Both the position numbers and the translations under genes were made by a program. The notes below the pieces were generated by a model, which had not been told where the DNA came from, made no database searches, and worked only from the letters and a program-made list of their open reading frames with translations. This document shows, one piece after another, positions 9,004-18,417 of a stretch of DNA of 60,460 nt (the first letter of the stretch is position 1; each line of letters begins with the position of its first letter). Source of the DNA: Rhodococcoides kyotonense (lineage in GTDB: Bacteria; Actinomycetota; Actinomycetes; Mycobacteriales; Mycobacteriaceae). The stretch lies in assembly GCF_900188125.1 (NCBI RefSeq), contig NZ_FZOW01000027.1, forward strand, positions 1-60,460, in the 5' to 3' direction.

Positions 9004-10604
9004 AGTTGGCGAAACTCATCGGCGCCTGTGCCGTCGCATCGCTCGCGCTTACAGCATGTGGCACTGGTGGTATCGACGCTGCCGCATTCGACTGGCCTGA
9101 GGAAGGCCAGCCCGGTGGTGGCGGAAACGTGACCATCGTGAGCAACACAGAACTGTCCAGCCTCGAACCCGGCGAAGCCGGCACGGCCGGCCAAGCCTTT
9201 CCAGTTCTGAAAAATGTTGTTCAAAGCCTGCTTACGCGCAACACCGAGACCAACGAGGTCGAACCGCTTCTGGCCACTGAATGGGAGTCCGTCGACCCGC
9301 TGCACTGGACCTTCACTTTGCGGAACGATGTCACGTGGCATGACGGCACTCCGTTCGACGCAGAGAACGCAGCACGCGCGCTGACATACGTCTGGGATAA
9401 GTCAATTCCGTACGCGGGCAACTTCGTCGGCGATCCGGTCGCCTTCTCGGCGATCGATCAGTACACGCTCGGTATCGAATTGACGACCCCAGATCCACTC
9501 GTTCCGGCCAAGATGACGATGATGCCGTTGGCCTCCCCGACTCAGATCCAGAATGCGCCCCAGACACTGTCCACCACGCTGATCGGCACTGGGCCGTACA
9601 AGTTCGTCTCGTACGAACCTCGCGCCAAGCTCGAGCTCGAGCTCAACCCTGACTATTTCGATCTTCATCCGGGAATGTTCGACACGGTCTCGTGGATCTT
9701 CCGCGCGGAGAATCAGGTTCGAGCTCAGCTCGTGCAGGCCGGCGAGGCCGACATTGCAATGGATGTGACCGGCGAACAATGCCAAGCATCAGTCTCGGCC
9801 ACCGCGCGATGCATCGAGAACACCCGCAATGGATTCCGCTTTCTACGACCCGACTTCTACAACCAGACAGTGCTGTCGGATCCCAGGATCAGGCAGGCCG
9901 TCGCGCATGCAGTCGACCGCAGTGGGATCACCTCAGCGTTCATCGCGAGTAGTGGGGTTCCGGTCGATAACCCGGGTCCTGAAGGGATGGTGGGCTACTC
10001 CGAGGATGTTGCCACCTACGAGTACGACGTGGACAAGGCCAAACAACTGGTCGCCGACGCGAAAGCCGACGGCATCAACACCGATCTGCCACTGACCATC
10101 AAGTACCGCACCGGATTCTTCCCCAACATCGATGACATCGCTCAATCCGTAGCCACCAATCTCAACGCCGCCGGTCTCAACGCCAAGGTCGAGGCGCTGC
10201 CTGACGCCGAGGGCCTCGCACAGTACCGCCAGAACTTCGAAGCGAACTCGATCGAGAACATCGCCCCCGATCGAGGGTGGATTTTCCTTGCCACAACATC
10301 GAACGACCTGTACGACTTCTCCCAGCTAGGGGACACCCTGCTCAGCTGCGACGGCAAGTTCTCGGTGTACTGCAACCCCGATTTCCAAGCCAAGTACGAC
10401 GCAGCCAGCGCCCAGCAGGGCGAGGCCCGCCAAGATGAATTCGCGAGCCTCTGGGACGCCCAGTACGCCGCAGATGCGCCGATCGTTCCGATTGCCGCAC
10501 CCACGGACTCCTGGGTGGTGTCGAACAGGGTTTCGGTGGAGTTCCGGTCCGACCTGTTCATCCCCCTGACAGAAGCCCGCGGTGCACAGGCCGGCCCGAG
10601 TTAA
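9000..10604 (+). CDS. ABC transporter substrate-binding lipoprotein, peptide family 5 (SBP2)
   Basis: This is a 534-residue lipoprotein receptor with the lipobox LTAC and lipidated Cys20. SBP_bac_5 features include WTFTLRNDVTWHDGTPF, TGPYKFVSYE and SDPRIRQAVAHAVDRSG. GGAGAG lies about 8 nt before the ATG, which overlaps the regulator stop. It begins a five-gene operon with a DppB-type permease, a permease-ATPase fusion, a second ATPase and an RraA-type aldolase. It would deliver its ligand to the membrane complex encoded just downstream. The close paralogue at 2485, on the other side of the divergent promoter, suggests two receptors serving one transporter. The family name implies peptides, but the catabolic context points to an organic acid or conjugate (inference). 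Confidence 0.92.
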   Translation: MKLAKLIGACAVASLALTACGTGGIDAAAFDWPEEGQPGGGGNVTIVSNTELSSLEPGEAGTAGQAFPVLKNVVQSLLTRNTETNEVEPLLATEWESVDPLHWTFTLRNDVTWHDGTPFDAENAARALTYVWDKSIPYAGNFVGDPVAFSAIDQYTLGIELTTPDPLVPAKMTMMPLASPTQIQNAPQTLSTTLIGTGPYKFVSYEPRAKLELELNPDYFDLHPGMFDTVSWIFRAENQVRAQLVQAGEADIAMDVTGEQCQASVSATARCIENTRNGFRFLRPDFYNQTVLSDPRIRQAVAHAVDRSGITSAFIASSGVPVDNPGPEGMVGYSEDVATYEYDVDKAKQLVADAKADGINTDLPLTIKYRTGFFPNIDDIAQSVATNLNAAGLNAKVEALPDAEGLAQYRQNFEANSIENIAPDRGWIFLATTSNDLYDFSQLGDTLLSCDGKFSVYCNPDFQAKYDAASAQQGEARQDEFASLWDAQYAADAPIVPIAAPTDSWVVSNRVSVEFRSDLFIPLTEARGAQAGPS

Positions 10605-10661
10605 CCAGCGCCACGAGGAACAGAGCAACGACCACTTGTCCCGGCAGACGAAAAGGACATC

Positions 10662-11579
10662 ATGTTCGGCTACATCGTCAAACGACTCGCCTCCGCCGGC
10701 GTCGTCATCTTCCTGGTACTGACCGCCATCTTCTTCGTAACTCAACTTCTCGGCGACCCTGTCCAACTCGTGTTGGGGGACACCGCCAACACCGAACAGA
10801 TCGCAGCTGTCCGGGAACGACTCGGCCTGGATCAACCGATCCTGCAACAGTATTTCAACTTCGTCTCCAACGCTTTTCACGGAACCTTCGGAGACTCGTT
10901 CTGGCAACAACAACCCGCACTCGGCCTGGTGCTCTCGCGGCTTCCGGCCACATTCCTTCTTGCACTGGCCACGATCGCCATCATCGTGCCGATCGGTATC
11001 ACGCTCGGCGTGCTCGCCGCTTACAGGCAGGGCAGTGTCATCGAAAGAATCATCAACGTCTTCTCCGTGATGGGCAGCTCGTTGGTCTCGTTCTGGTTGG
11101 CGCTGATGCTGATCCTCTTGTTCGCCGTGACCTTGCGAGTGCTCCCAACCTCCGGGTCTGGATCATTCGCCCACATCATCCTTCCCGCAACGACATTGGC
11201 GATCCTACAGATCGGTACGCTCGCGCAGGTAACTCGCGTCGGTGTAGCCGAGCAGTTGACATCGAGCTACGTCTCGGCAGCCCGTGCTCGAGGATTGTCA
11301 CCGAGTCGAGTGATGACGCGTTACGCCTTGCGTAATGCACTGATCCCCATCTTCACGGTCTCGTCGAGCATGGTCATCGTCTTGGTCAACGGTGCGGTGA
11401 TTGCCGAAGTCGTGTTCGGTTGGCCTGGAATCGGGCTGCTGACCCTTCAGGCGATCCAGCAAGGCGACCTTCCACTGATCCAGGCAGCCGTGTTCGTCAC
11501 TGCATCATCGATCGTGCTTCTGACGCTTCTGGTCGACCTGACCTATCCCTGGATCAATCCCCGAGTGAGGTTGCAATGA
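10662..11579 (+). CDS. ABC transporter permease, DppB type
   Basis: This is a 305-residue inner-membrane permease with about six helices. The family signature is visible: ERLGLDQPILQQY after the first helix, and the EAA loop SAARARGLSPSRVMTRYALRNALIP that contacts the ATPase. AAGGA lies a few nt before the ATG. It forms the translocation pore with the permease half of the next gene. Its stop overlaps the next start (ATGA). This is the normal order receptor - DppB - DppC for peptide/nickel importers. Confidence 0.92.
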   Translation: MFGYIVKRLASAGVVIFLVLTAIFFVTQLLGDPVQLVLGDTANTEQIAAVRERLGLDQPILQQYFNFVSNAFHGTFGDSFWQQQPALGLVLSRLPATFLLALATIAIIVPIGITLGVLAAYRQGSVIERIINVFSVMGSSLVSFWLALMLILLFAVTLRVLPTSGSGSFAHIILPATTLAILQIGTLAQVTRVGVAEQLTSSYVSAARARGLSPSRVMTRYALRNALIPIFTVSSSMVIVLVNGAVIAEVVFGWPGIGLLTLQAIQQGDLPLIQAAVFVTASSIVLLTLLVDLTYPWINPRVRLQ

Positions 11580-13567
11580 CACCGCCCGCCACATCACCAA
11601 CGCATCCCACCAAATCCCGCACGGACTCCACTGCGCGCCTACTGTTCCGCTCGGCGATTCGTGATCCCCTGGTTCTGATCAGCATCGCCTGGATAGCTGC
11701 TGTAGCGATCGCGATAGTCTTTCGCCCGTGGCTGTTGCCCGCGCAATATCAAGATGCCGTACTGGCCAATCGACTCCTCCCGCCATTGTCCGCCGATCCG
11801 AGCGGCGGGTATCACCTGCTCGGCACTGATGCCCTCGGCCGGGACTACCTGACCCAGCTCATTGCAGGAACGAGCGCGACGGTACTACCCGCTCTCACTG
11901 CAGCAGTCATAGGGCTTGCGATTGGAATCGTAATCGGTTCGGTAGCAGGCTATTTCGGTGGCCGAGTCGACGCTCTGTTGTTGCGCGTCATCGAGTTTCA
12001 GATGGCGTTTCCGAGTTTGCTTCTGGCCCTGCTGATCCTGGCCAGCATGGGCCCGAGCATCACTGTACTCGTGATCGTCCTCGCCCTCGGCGCATGGACC
12101 GGTCTGGCGCGGGTGGCCAGGGCTCTCGCTCTGGAACTACGCGAGCTCGCCTACATCGATTCGGCCAAAGTGCTCGGCGGATCGCAACTCCGCATCATCG
12201 TCAGTCACATCGCACCTAATCTGTTCACTCCCGTCATGGTGCTGGGCACACTCGAGGTTGCCTCCCTCATGCTCAGCGCCGCAGGCCTCGACTTTCTCGG
12301 ACTCGGAGTCCAGCCGCCCGAAACATCCTGGGGCCAACAGGTTTCCAAGGGACGAGAAACACTGACCACAGCGTGGTGGCTGGTAGTCATTCCCGGGCTG
12401 GCAATCTTCATGACGACGTTGGCAGTCAACCTGGTCGCTGTATGGATCCGTAACTCGGTCGACCTCGACCAGCGCGCACTGCGCCTCGCACAAACCGCAC
12501 CTAAGCGTCCATCGGTCGAGTTCGACCCCGATGAAGCCCCGGAAGCACCTCGACCAGGGGTGGCCCACGGTTCCAACAGCACCCCCGACGCAGTGCTCGA
12601 GGTTCGCGATCTATGGGTGGACTTCGCCACCGAACGCGGCGTGGCAAAAGCCGTTCGCGGAGTCTCCTGGGGAGTTGGTCGCGGAGAAGTGCTGGCAATC
12701 GTCGGCGAATCCGGCTCCGGGAAAAGCGTCACGGCACGAGCGATCATGGGCATCCTCGAACGCCCGCAGGCACGTGTACGTCGCGGAGCCATCGAATACG
12801 ACGGTACGGACCTACTCACCCTCCCGCCGAAGCAACGACGGGCGATCTATGGCAACGACATCGCCATGGTGCAGCAGGACGCACTCGCTGCGCTGAACCC
12901 GTCGGCGACCATAGCCGTCCACCTCATCGAGGTCATCCGCGCGCATCAGCCGGAAGTCTCGAAGGCGGACGCGCGCACTCGCGCCGGTGAACTGCTGGCT
13001 CAAGTGGGGATCCCAGACCCGGCCGCCCGTCTCGACGACTTCCCACATCAATTCTCCGGGGGCATGCGGCAGCGAGTGCTCATTGCCATGGCAATCGCGA
13101 ACTCACCCGCTGTCCTCATTGCCGACGAGCCCACCACCGCCTTGGACGTCACGGTGCAGGCCCAGATCGTCGAACTCCTGCTCGAGCTACGGCGAACCAC
13201 AGGCATGAGCATCGTTCTGATCACTCACGATCTGTCCCTGGTGGCCGAGGCTGCGGACCGCGTTGTAGTGATGTATGCAGGGCGCGTCATGGAATGCGGC
13301 AACACCGCAGAGGTGATCGCCCATTCGGCCCACCCTTACACCAGGCAACTGCTGGCAGCCACCCCTGATGTCATGGTGGCAACAGAACACTTGCGACCCA
13401 TCCCCGGAGCACCGCCGAGTCCGATCCGAGTGCCGAGCGGTTGCCCCTTTCATCCTCGCTGCACGTGGGCTCGCGACATCTGCAAAGACACTCGGCCCGA
13501 ACAGATTCACCTGTCCGCCACTCGATCGAGTACCTGCCACTTCGCCGAGGAGGTCGTCGCCCCATGA
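11576..13567 (+). CDS. ABC transporter permease-ATPase fusion (DppC-DppD)
   Basis: This is a 663-residue fusion. Residues about 1-310 are a DppC-type permease (GTDALGRDYLTQLIAG, EAA loop DSAKVLGGSQLRIIVSHIAP). A 40-residue proline/acidic linker follows, and residues about 345-663 are a DppD-type ATPase with Walker A GESGSGKS, Q-loop MVQQDALAALNP, signature FSGGMRQRV, Walker B VLIADEP and H-loop LITHD. The C-terminal oligopeptide domain has the cysteine motif CPFHPRCTWARDIC. The ATG at 11576 overlaps the preceding stop and the end overlaps the next ATPase start. Fusing a pore subunit to an ATPase fixes their stoichiometry. No stop or frameshift lies at the junction, so the fusion appears genuine. 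Confidence 0.92.
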   Translation: MTPPATSPTHPTKSRTDSTARLLFRSAIRDPLVLISIAWIAAVAIAIVFRPWLLPAQYQDAVLANRLLPPLSADPSGGYHLLGTDALGRDYLTQLIAGTSATVLPALTAAVIGLAIGIVIGSVAGYFGGRVDALLLRVIEFQMAFPSLLLALLILASMGPSITVLVIVLALGAWTGLARVARALALELRELAYIDSAKVLGGSQLRIIVSHIAPNLFTPVMVLGTLEVASLMLSAAGLDFLGLGVQPPETSWGQQVSKGRETLTTAWWLVVIPGLAIFMTTLAVNLVAVWIRNSVDLDQRALRLAQTAPKRPSVEFDPDEAPEAPRPGVAHGSNSTPDAVLEVRDLWVDFATERGVAKAVRGVSWGVGRGEVLAIVGESGSGKSVTARAIMGILERPQARVRRGAIEYDGTDLLTLPPKQRRAIYGNDIAMVQQDALAALNPSATIAVHLIEVIRAHQPEVSKADARTRAGELLAQVGIPDPAARLDDFPHQFSGGMRQRVLIAMAIANSPAVLIADEPTTALDVTVQAQIVELLLELRRTTGMSIVLITHDLSLVAEAADRVVVMYAGRVMECGNTAEVIAHSAHPYTRQLLAATPDVMVATEHLRPIPGAPPSPIRVPSGCPFHPRCTWARDICKDTRPEQIHLSATRSSTCHFAEEVVAP

Positions 13568-14571
13568 GCGTCGCCACGCCAGCACGAAACGCCATCCTTC
13601 AGATACAGGATGTGAGCAAGACCTACCGCGTCAAGGCCACCAAGACCTCACGAAGCACCGAGGTCAGAGCAGTCAATGACGTATGCCTGGCAGTGCGTCC
13701 CGGCGCCGCGCTCGGAATCGTCGGTGAATCTGGTTGCGGAAAAAGCACCCTGGCGCGCTTACTTGCGGGCTTGGAGTCTCCGACCGGTGGCAGTGGCACG
13801 CTTGCCGACCGCGACGTCTTCTCGACACGGCGGGAGCAGAGACTCGCCCGAGCCCGCGAGATCCAAATGGTCTTTCAAGATCCGTACACTTCCCTCGATC
13901 CTCGCATGACCATCTTCGAACTCATCAGTGAGCCATGGGCTATTCATCGCGGATACCTCGACAAGGCCAAGTGGCGTGACCGGGTTCGCGACCTACTGGA
14001 AGTGGTGGGATTGGACCCGGCCCTCGCGGCCTCCACCGTACGGTCCCTCTCAGGAGGACAACGCCAACGAATCGGCCTCGCACGTGCCCTGGCACTCGAA
14101 CCCAACATCCTCATCTTGGACGAACCGGTTTCAGCTCTCGATGTCTCCGTCCAAGCACAAGTCATCGAACTTCTGCGAACCATTCAAAGCACAACCGGAA
14201 TGGCCATGATCTTCATCGCTCACGACCTCGCGGTCGTCCGATCGCTCACCTCCGAAATCGGCGTGATGTATCTCGGCCGAATCGTAGAAACCGGCCCCAC
14301 CGAAGACGTCTACGGCAATCCTCAGCATCCCTACACCCAGGCACTCCTCTCGGCGGCACCCAGCTTCAACCAACCAAGCGCACGCAAGAGGCTGGTGCTC
14401 GAGGGCGAAGTACCCAGCCCGCGAAACATCCCGGTCGGCTGCCCCTTCCGGACTCGCTGCTGGAAGGCACATGACATCTGCACCGCCGAACGACCCGAAT
14501 TGTCCTCGCACGGAGGGCACCCCGTTGCGTGCCACTTTCCGGGGGACACCCAGTCCCCGAAACAGAGATAA
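13564..14571 (+). CDS. ABC transporter ATP-binding protein, DppF/OppF type
   Basis: This is a 335-residue ATPase with Walker A GESGCGKS, Q-loop VFQDPYTSLDPR, signature LSGGQRQRI, Walker B ILILDEP and H-loop IAHD. The C-terminal oligopeptide-transporter domain has Cys-rich CPFRTRCWKAHDIC. The ATG at 13564 overlaps the fusion gene stop by 4 bp. It pairs with the DppD half of that fusion to power import. The operon continues 11 bp later with an RraA-type aldolase, tying uptake to catabolism. Confidence 0.93.
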   Translation: MSVATPARNAILQIQDVSKTYRVKATKTSRSTEVRAVNDVCLAVRPGAALGIVGESGCGKSTLARLLAGLESPTGGSGTLADRDVFSTRREQRLARAREIQMVFQDPYTSLDPRMTIFELISEPWAIHRGYLDKAKWRDRVRDLLEVVGLDPALAASTVRSLSGGQRQRIGLARALALEPNILILDEPVSALDVSVQAQVIELLRTIQSTTGMAMIFIAHDLAVVRSLTSEIGVMYLGRIVETGPTEDVYGNPQHPYTQALLSAAPSFNQPSARKRLVLEGEVPSPRNIPVGCPFRTRCWKAHDICTAERPELSSHGGHPVACHFPGDTQSPKQR

Positions 14572-14582
14572 GGAGCTCGACC

Positions 14583-15179
14583 ATGACACAAGCCCCTACC
14601 GCCAACAGCATCGACGTCCCCGAACTCATCGACCGATTCCGCAACATCCCCACGGCCAATGTCGGAGACTCCATGGACAGGCTCGGCTCGATGGCCGGCA
14701 TCCGGCCGGTGTGGAACGGAGCCCGCGTGATCGGCACCGCGTACACGGTGTGGACGCGCGCTGGAGACAACATCGCAATTCACGACGCCATCAGCTCCGC
14801 GCGCGAGGGCGACGTCCTGGTGATCAACGGCGAAGGTGATACCTCCCGGGCTCTGATCGGCGAGATGATGGGCAACAAGGCCAAGAAACAGGGGATACGC
14901 GGCTTCGTGATCGACGGTATGGTTCGCGACGCGGAAGGACTCAAAGATCTCGGATTCCCCGTGTTCGCACTCGGCGTCACCCCGGCCGGTCCGTACAAGA
15001 ACGGCCCCGGTCGATTGGACGAAACCATCGCGTGCGGTCGAGTTGCGGTCGCACCTGGCGACATCATCATCGGCGACGACGACGGCGTCGTCGTCATTCC
15101 GCAGGATAGGGCCGAAGAGATCCTGTTGCGCGCAGAAGCGGTCTTCGAGAAGGAAGCCAAGAAGCGAGAGGCTTTCTGA
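14583..15179 (+). CDS. RraA-fold aldolase, 4-carboxy-4-hydroxy-2-oxoadipate type (RraA2)
   Basis: This is a 198-residue RraA-fold protein. The core is IGEMMGNKAKKQGIRG then DGMVRDAEGLKDLGFPVFA, with the catalytic Arg-Asp pair, followed by GPYKNGPGRLDE and GDDDGVVVIP. The last two motifs are those of CHA/HMG aldolases (LigK/ProA-like) rather than short RraA. Expected chemistry is metal-dependent retro-aldol release of pyruvate. AAGGAGC precedes the ATG. It is the last gene of the transporter operon, 11 bp after the ATPase, and lies opposite the LacI gene. The substrate is inferred from the two LigJ-like hydratases in the window. Confidence 0.85.
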   Translation: MTQAPTANSIDVPELIDRFRNIPTANVGDSMDRLGSMAGIRPVWNGARVIGTAYTVWTRAGDNIAIHDAISSAREGDVLVINGEGDTSRALIGEMMGNKAKKQGIRGFVIDGMVRDAEGLKDLGFPVFALGVTPAGPYKNGPGRLDETIACGRVAVAPGDIIIGDDDGVVVIPQDRAEEILLRAEAVFEKEAKKREAF

Positions 15180-15208
15180 TCCTGCATATATGACCTCGAC
15201 TACCGTCG

Positions 15209-15246
15209 CCGTTCGCGTTGCCGTCACCCCTGGGCGGCGCGAACGG
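15209..15246. terminator. Candidate bidirectional terminator
   Basis: An inverted repeat ccgttcgcg / cgcgaacgg (9 bp) with a 20-nt loop lies between the convergent RraA2 and LacI genes. The loop is long and there is no T-run, so this is only a plausible terminator. Confidence 0.35.
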
Positions 15247-15320
15247 TGGCGCCAGAAGCAATGATTGTTGTCGTGTCGATGAACGGTCGCGTGTCTACCC
15301 TGTCCCGGGGTGGTCTTAGC

Positions 15321-16319
15321 TCATGAGCCCAGCGTGCTCGGCCGTATTCGTACATTCGTCGAAACCAATTGTGTTGCAGGCACACTGGAACCGCCGACAA
15401 TCAGAGAGATCAGGGTCGCCGCGCAGCGCCTGCCCAACTCGTGAGGCTGCACGTCCAGCGCGGTTATCGTTCGTTCGGACTCGTTGTCCCCGGTGTCGAG
15501 ACAGGCTGCTAGTAAAAGGTCAGCGCCTACCTGCCTTCCTGCGGCAGAAGCGAATTCGGCAATTGCCTTCGCGCTCCCGACGGTGGTGGTGATGATTGCG
15601 TCCAGCGTGGGATGAGTACGCAACATTTCGTGTCCCGCGGAGATCGAATAGGCCAGGCGGTTGTCGACAGGGGGGATTTCGACGATGACCTTCGTCAGGT
15701 CGTGCTGCTCCGCCCAGTGGTTGTAGGTCCGACGAACCTCGATACCCCAGCCGCTGTGGTCACCAGCTGCCAATAGACCGATCGACCGTGCTCCTCTGCT
15801 GTAGAGATGGTCGAGTATCTGAGTCAGGCCGCCTTCATGATCGGCCCTCACGGTTGCAGCAGTTTCCAGTCCCGGAGGGCATGCTTCACCGGAGACGACG
15901 GTGATGCCGGTGTCGAGCAGGGTCCTTGCTGCAGGATCAGTAGAGAACGGGTCCGCGATTATGATCCCATCTACCGATGGCGACGTCTTCAGACGTTCCG
16001 ATGCTCCTGCCGCAAGGAGTACAAGGTCGTAGTCTTCTGCGTGCGCTCCCTCGGCCGCTCCACGTAGAAACTCCATCATGTATGCAGAGGACAAACTTGC
16101 GTTTCTCTGGATATGGAACCCCACGGCCCCGGTGCGGTTGAGCCGTAAGTTCCGCGCAGCACTGTTCGGCTTGTATCCGAGCATTTTCGCATTCGAGATC
16201 ACGAGCGCCCTCGTTGCCGGTCGCATTCGTCCTCTTCCGGACAGGGCCTCCGACGCCGTCGCAGGCGAGACTCCTGATGCTTTGGCCACGTCCTTCAGCG
16301 AGACCACTCGTGTGCTCAT
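15321..16319 (-). CDS. LacI-family transcriptional regulator
   Basis: This is a 332-residue regulator. The LacI helix-turn-helix is clear at residues 5-30 (SLKDVAKASGVSPATASEALSGRGRM), and the periplasmic-binding-protein-like sensor domain follows from about 62 (GAVGFHIQRNA, DGIIIADPF, LDAIITTTVGSAKAIAEF). ATG 16319 is chosen because it places the helix-turn-helix at the very N-terminus; the upstream extension is not family-like. The ribosome site is weak, so the mRNA may have a short leader. It is divergent from the 16598-23134 transporter/ureohydrolase operon. A LacI-type operator lies in that promoter, so it probably represses the operon until a ligand binds. Confidence 0.9.
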   Translation of the reverse strand: MSTRVVSLKDVAKASGVSPATASEALSGRGRMRPATRALVISNAKMLGYKPNSAARNLRLNRTGAVGFHIQRNASLSSAYMMEFLRGAAEGAHAEDYDLVLLAAGASERLKTSPSVDGIIIADPFSTDPAARTLLDTGITVVSGEACPPGLETAATVRADHEGGLTQILDHLYSRGARSIGLLAAGDHSGWGIEVRRTYNHWAEQHDLTKVIVEIPPVDNRLAYSISAGHEMLRTHPTLDAIITTTVGSAKAIAEFASAAGRQVGADLLLAACLDTGDNESERTITALDVQPHELGRRCAATLISLIVGGSSVPATQLVSTNVRIRPSTLGS

Positions 16320-16437
16320 GCCACTGAGGGTAAGGCACGGGTGACAGATCGGCGCAGTCCGGCGCGGTGTCCGCAGAGGAGTGAATGTGACGATCTCCGT
16401 CCGTTTGTGTCCGGCATGTAACAAGGTGCTCCACAGT

Positions 16438-16467
16438 TTGACGAATCGATTCGGCAAATTCTAGGTT
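16438..16467 (+). promoter_or_regulatory. Putative promoter with embedded LacI operator
   Basis: TTGACG at 16438-16443 and TAGGTT at 16462-16467 form a -35/-10 pair with 18-bp spacing, about 130 bp before the GTG of the ABC operon. Between and overlapping them is the perfect 12-bp palindrome CGAATCGATTCG (16442-16453). It contains AATCGATT, which fits the LacI-family operator core AANCGNTT. Occupancy there would block RNA polymerase. Confidence 0.6.
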
Positions 16468-16487
16468 TGGTGCATCGAACAGGGTTC

Positions 16488-16506
16488 GGTCACCGGATCG
16501 GTGACC
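16488..16506. promoter_or_regulatory. Second palindrome in the LacI-controlled leader
   Basis: GGTCACCG / CGGTGACC forms a perfect 8-bp inverted repeat around GAT, about 20 bp downstream of the proposed -10. It could be a second operator for a different regulator or a hairpin in the 5' leader. It lacks the LacI core AANCGNTT. Confidence 0.4.
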
Positions 16507-16597
16507 TCCGCGGCACAACGGCGTGCATCTACAGCAGGTTCGACAGTCATTTTCGGATTCACGCAATCCTTCGTAGCTCTCAGGAAAGGGGCGCGTT

Positions 16598-18415
16598 GTG
16601 CCAATGCGACAAGACACGTACAGCGACGCAGGCACCGCCACGGCTGTGCTCACCGGTGGTGATCCGAACGGACCGAAACGATCCGGCGACAATGTCGTCG
16701 AGGTCGAAGGGCTACGGGTATCTCTCTCCAGAGGTGGCGTGCGCTCGGAGGTCCTGCACGGGATAGACCTCTCTATAGGTCGAGGCGAAATTCTCGGTCT
16801 GGTAGGACAATCCGGGTCAGGCAAGAGCGTGCTCTCGATGTCGATGCTCGGATTGCTTCCGGCGAAATCGGCTGCTCGATTCGAAGGATCTTTGACAGTC
16901 GCGGGTGTCGACATGCTTCACGGCAAAGAGTCGGTACGGCGTACGGTTCGGCGCGAGAAGCTCGGCGCTGTGTTTCAGGACCCTATGACGTCCCTGAATC
17001 CGACCATGAGAGTCGGCGATCAGGTTCGAGAGTCGTGTGGTTCGAGGAAACAAGCGCTGGAATTGCTTCGCGCTGTGGGTATTCCAGATCCGCAAGGAAG
17101 GCTTCGTGCGTTTCCTCACGAACTGTCCGGTGGGCTCAGGCAGCGAGTCATGATCGCGCTTGCGATATCGAGATCGCCTGCCCTGATCGTCGCTGACGAA
17201 CCCACCACCGCGCTCGACGTCACGGTGCAGGCGCAGGTGCTGCGTTTGCTGCAGTCGTTGCGCACCGACTTCGGAGCCAGTGTGCTGCTTGTGACGCACG
17301 ATCTCGGCGTGGCAGCGATGATGGCCGACCGGATAGCAGTGATGAGCGACGGCCAACTTCGCGAAGTGGGATCGACCGAGCAAGTGCTCGAGGACCCGCG
17401 CGATTCCTACACCAAGTCGCTGTTGGCTACCAGGCTGACCATCGATCTCGGGCAAGAGTCTCAACAGAAGGCTGATGTCGACTCGCAGCGGTCGCCGCTC
17501 ATGTCGACCAGCGATGTAACCTGCACGTTTTCGGTCAAGGACTCCGCCGGCAAGCGTCGTTCGCTGTCCGCTTTGCGCGGCGTCGATACCCATGTCTTTC
17601 CCGGTGAAACATTGGTTATCGTCGGGGAAAGCGGCTCGGGAAAGTCGACGCTGCTTCGTGTGATCGCCAGTCTCGAAAGCAATTTCACCGGCGAAATATC
17701 CTCGCTGGCATCAGAAGACGTGCAGATGGTCTTTCAGGACGCCGGCGCATCGCTCACTCCGTGGATGACCATCGGAGAACTACTCGGCGAACGCCTGATC
17801 GGTACGCCGAAGGCGGACAGGAAGCCTCGAATCATCGCTGCGCTGAATCGAGTCGGCCTCGACGACAGTGTGCTGAACGTGCGCCCCACCGAACTGTCAG
17901 GTGGACAACGGCAACGAGTAGCACTCGCGCGTGCCATCATGATCCCACCGAAAATTCTCCTGTGCGACGAACCCACGAGTGCTCTCGACGCTTCTTTGGC
18001 AGTGTCGGTCCTGGATCTGATATCCGAACTCGCACAGTCTCTGAACATGGCGGTGGTATTCGTTACTCACGACCTGGCGGTTGCGCAACGCATCGGTACC
18101 CGAATCGCGGTCATGTATCTGGGGAAGATCGTGGAGACCGGGCCCGCGCACAGTGTGGTCGCTGATCCAAAGCATCCTTACACCCGAGCGATGCTTGCAT
18201 CCGTGCCCGGAGCCGGTGTCATCACCGTTGCGCCGCGCGGCGAACCCGCGAGCCCGCTCGATCCCCCCACCGGTTGCTCGTATCACCCGAGGTGCGAAAT
18301 GGCGACATCAGTCTGCAAGAGTGGCGATCTCGATCTGGGACTTCAGACCCTGGTGGGTTCTGTTCCAGGTTCGTTGCAACGCCAAGTCGCTTGTGTCAGA
18401 AGGTCGGAGCTCTGA
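16598..18415 (+). CDS. Double ABC ATPase fusion (DppD-DppF)
   Basis: This is a 605-residue protein with two complete nucleotide-binding domains. The first (about 35-285) has Walker A GQSGSGKS, Q-loop VFQDPMTSLNP, signature LSGGLRQRV and Walker B LIVADEP. The second (about 300-600) has Walker A GESGSGKS, Q-loop VFQDAGASLTP, signature LSGGQRQRV and Walker B ILLCDEP. One C-terminal oligopeptide domain ends in CSYHPRCEMATSVC. The GTG at 16598 has AAAGGGG about 7 nt upstream; an ATG two codons later is possible. It powers the importer formed by the next two permeases. The order ATPase - permease C - permease B - enzyme - receptor is inverted compared with the usual Dpp operon. Confidence 0.92.
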   Translation: MPMRQDTYSDAGTATAVLTGGDPNGPKRSGDNVVEVEGLRVSLSRGGVRSEVLHGIDLSIGRGEILGLVGQSGSGKSVLSMSMLGLLPAKSAARFEGSLTVAGVDMLHGKESVRRTVRREKLGAVFQDPMTSLNPTMRVGDQVRESCGSRKQALELLRAVGIPDPQGRLRAFPHELSGGLRQRVMIALAISRSPALIVADEPTTALDVTVQAQVLRLLQSLRTDFGASVLLVTHDLGVAAMMADRIAVMSDGQLREVGSTEQVLEDPRDSYTKSLLATRLTIDLGQESQQKADVDSQRSPLMSTSDVTCTFSVKDSAGKRRSLSALRGVDTHVFPGETLVIVGESGSGKSTLLRVIASLESNFTGEISSLASEDVQMVFQDAGASLTPWMTIGELLGERLIGTPKADRKPRIIAALNRVGLDDSVLNVRPTELSGGQRQRVALARAIMIPPKILLCDEPTSALDASLAVSVLDLISELAQSLNMAVVFVTHDLAVAQRIGTRIAVMYLGKIVETGPAHSVVADPKHPYTRAMLASVPGAGVITVAPRGEPASPLDPPTGCSYHPRCEMATSVCKSGDLDLGLQTLVGSVPGSLQRQVACVRRSEL

Positions 18416-18417
18416 CG

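Noticed and set aside
16320..16597. Guanidine riboswitch upstream of the transporter/ureohydrolase operon
   Set aside because: Looked for ykkC-type or paired ACGR-loop hairpins and found none; the palindromes there fit protein operators better.
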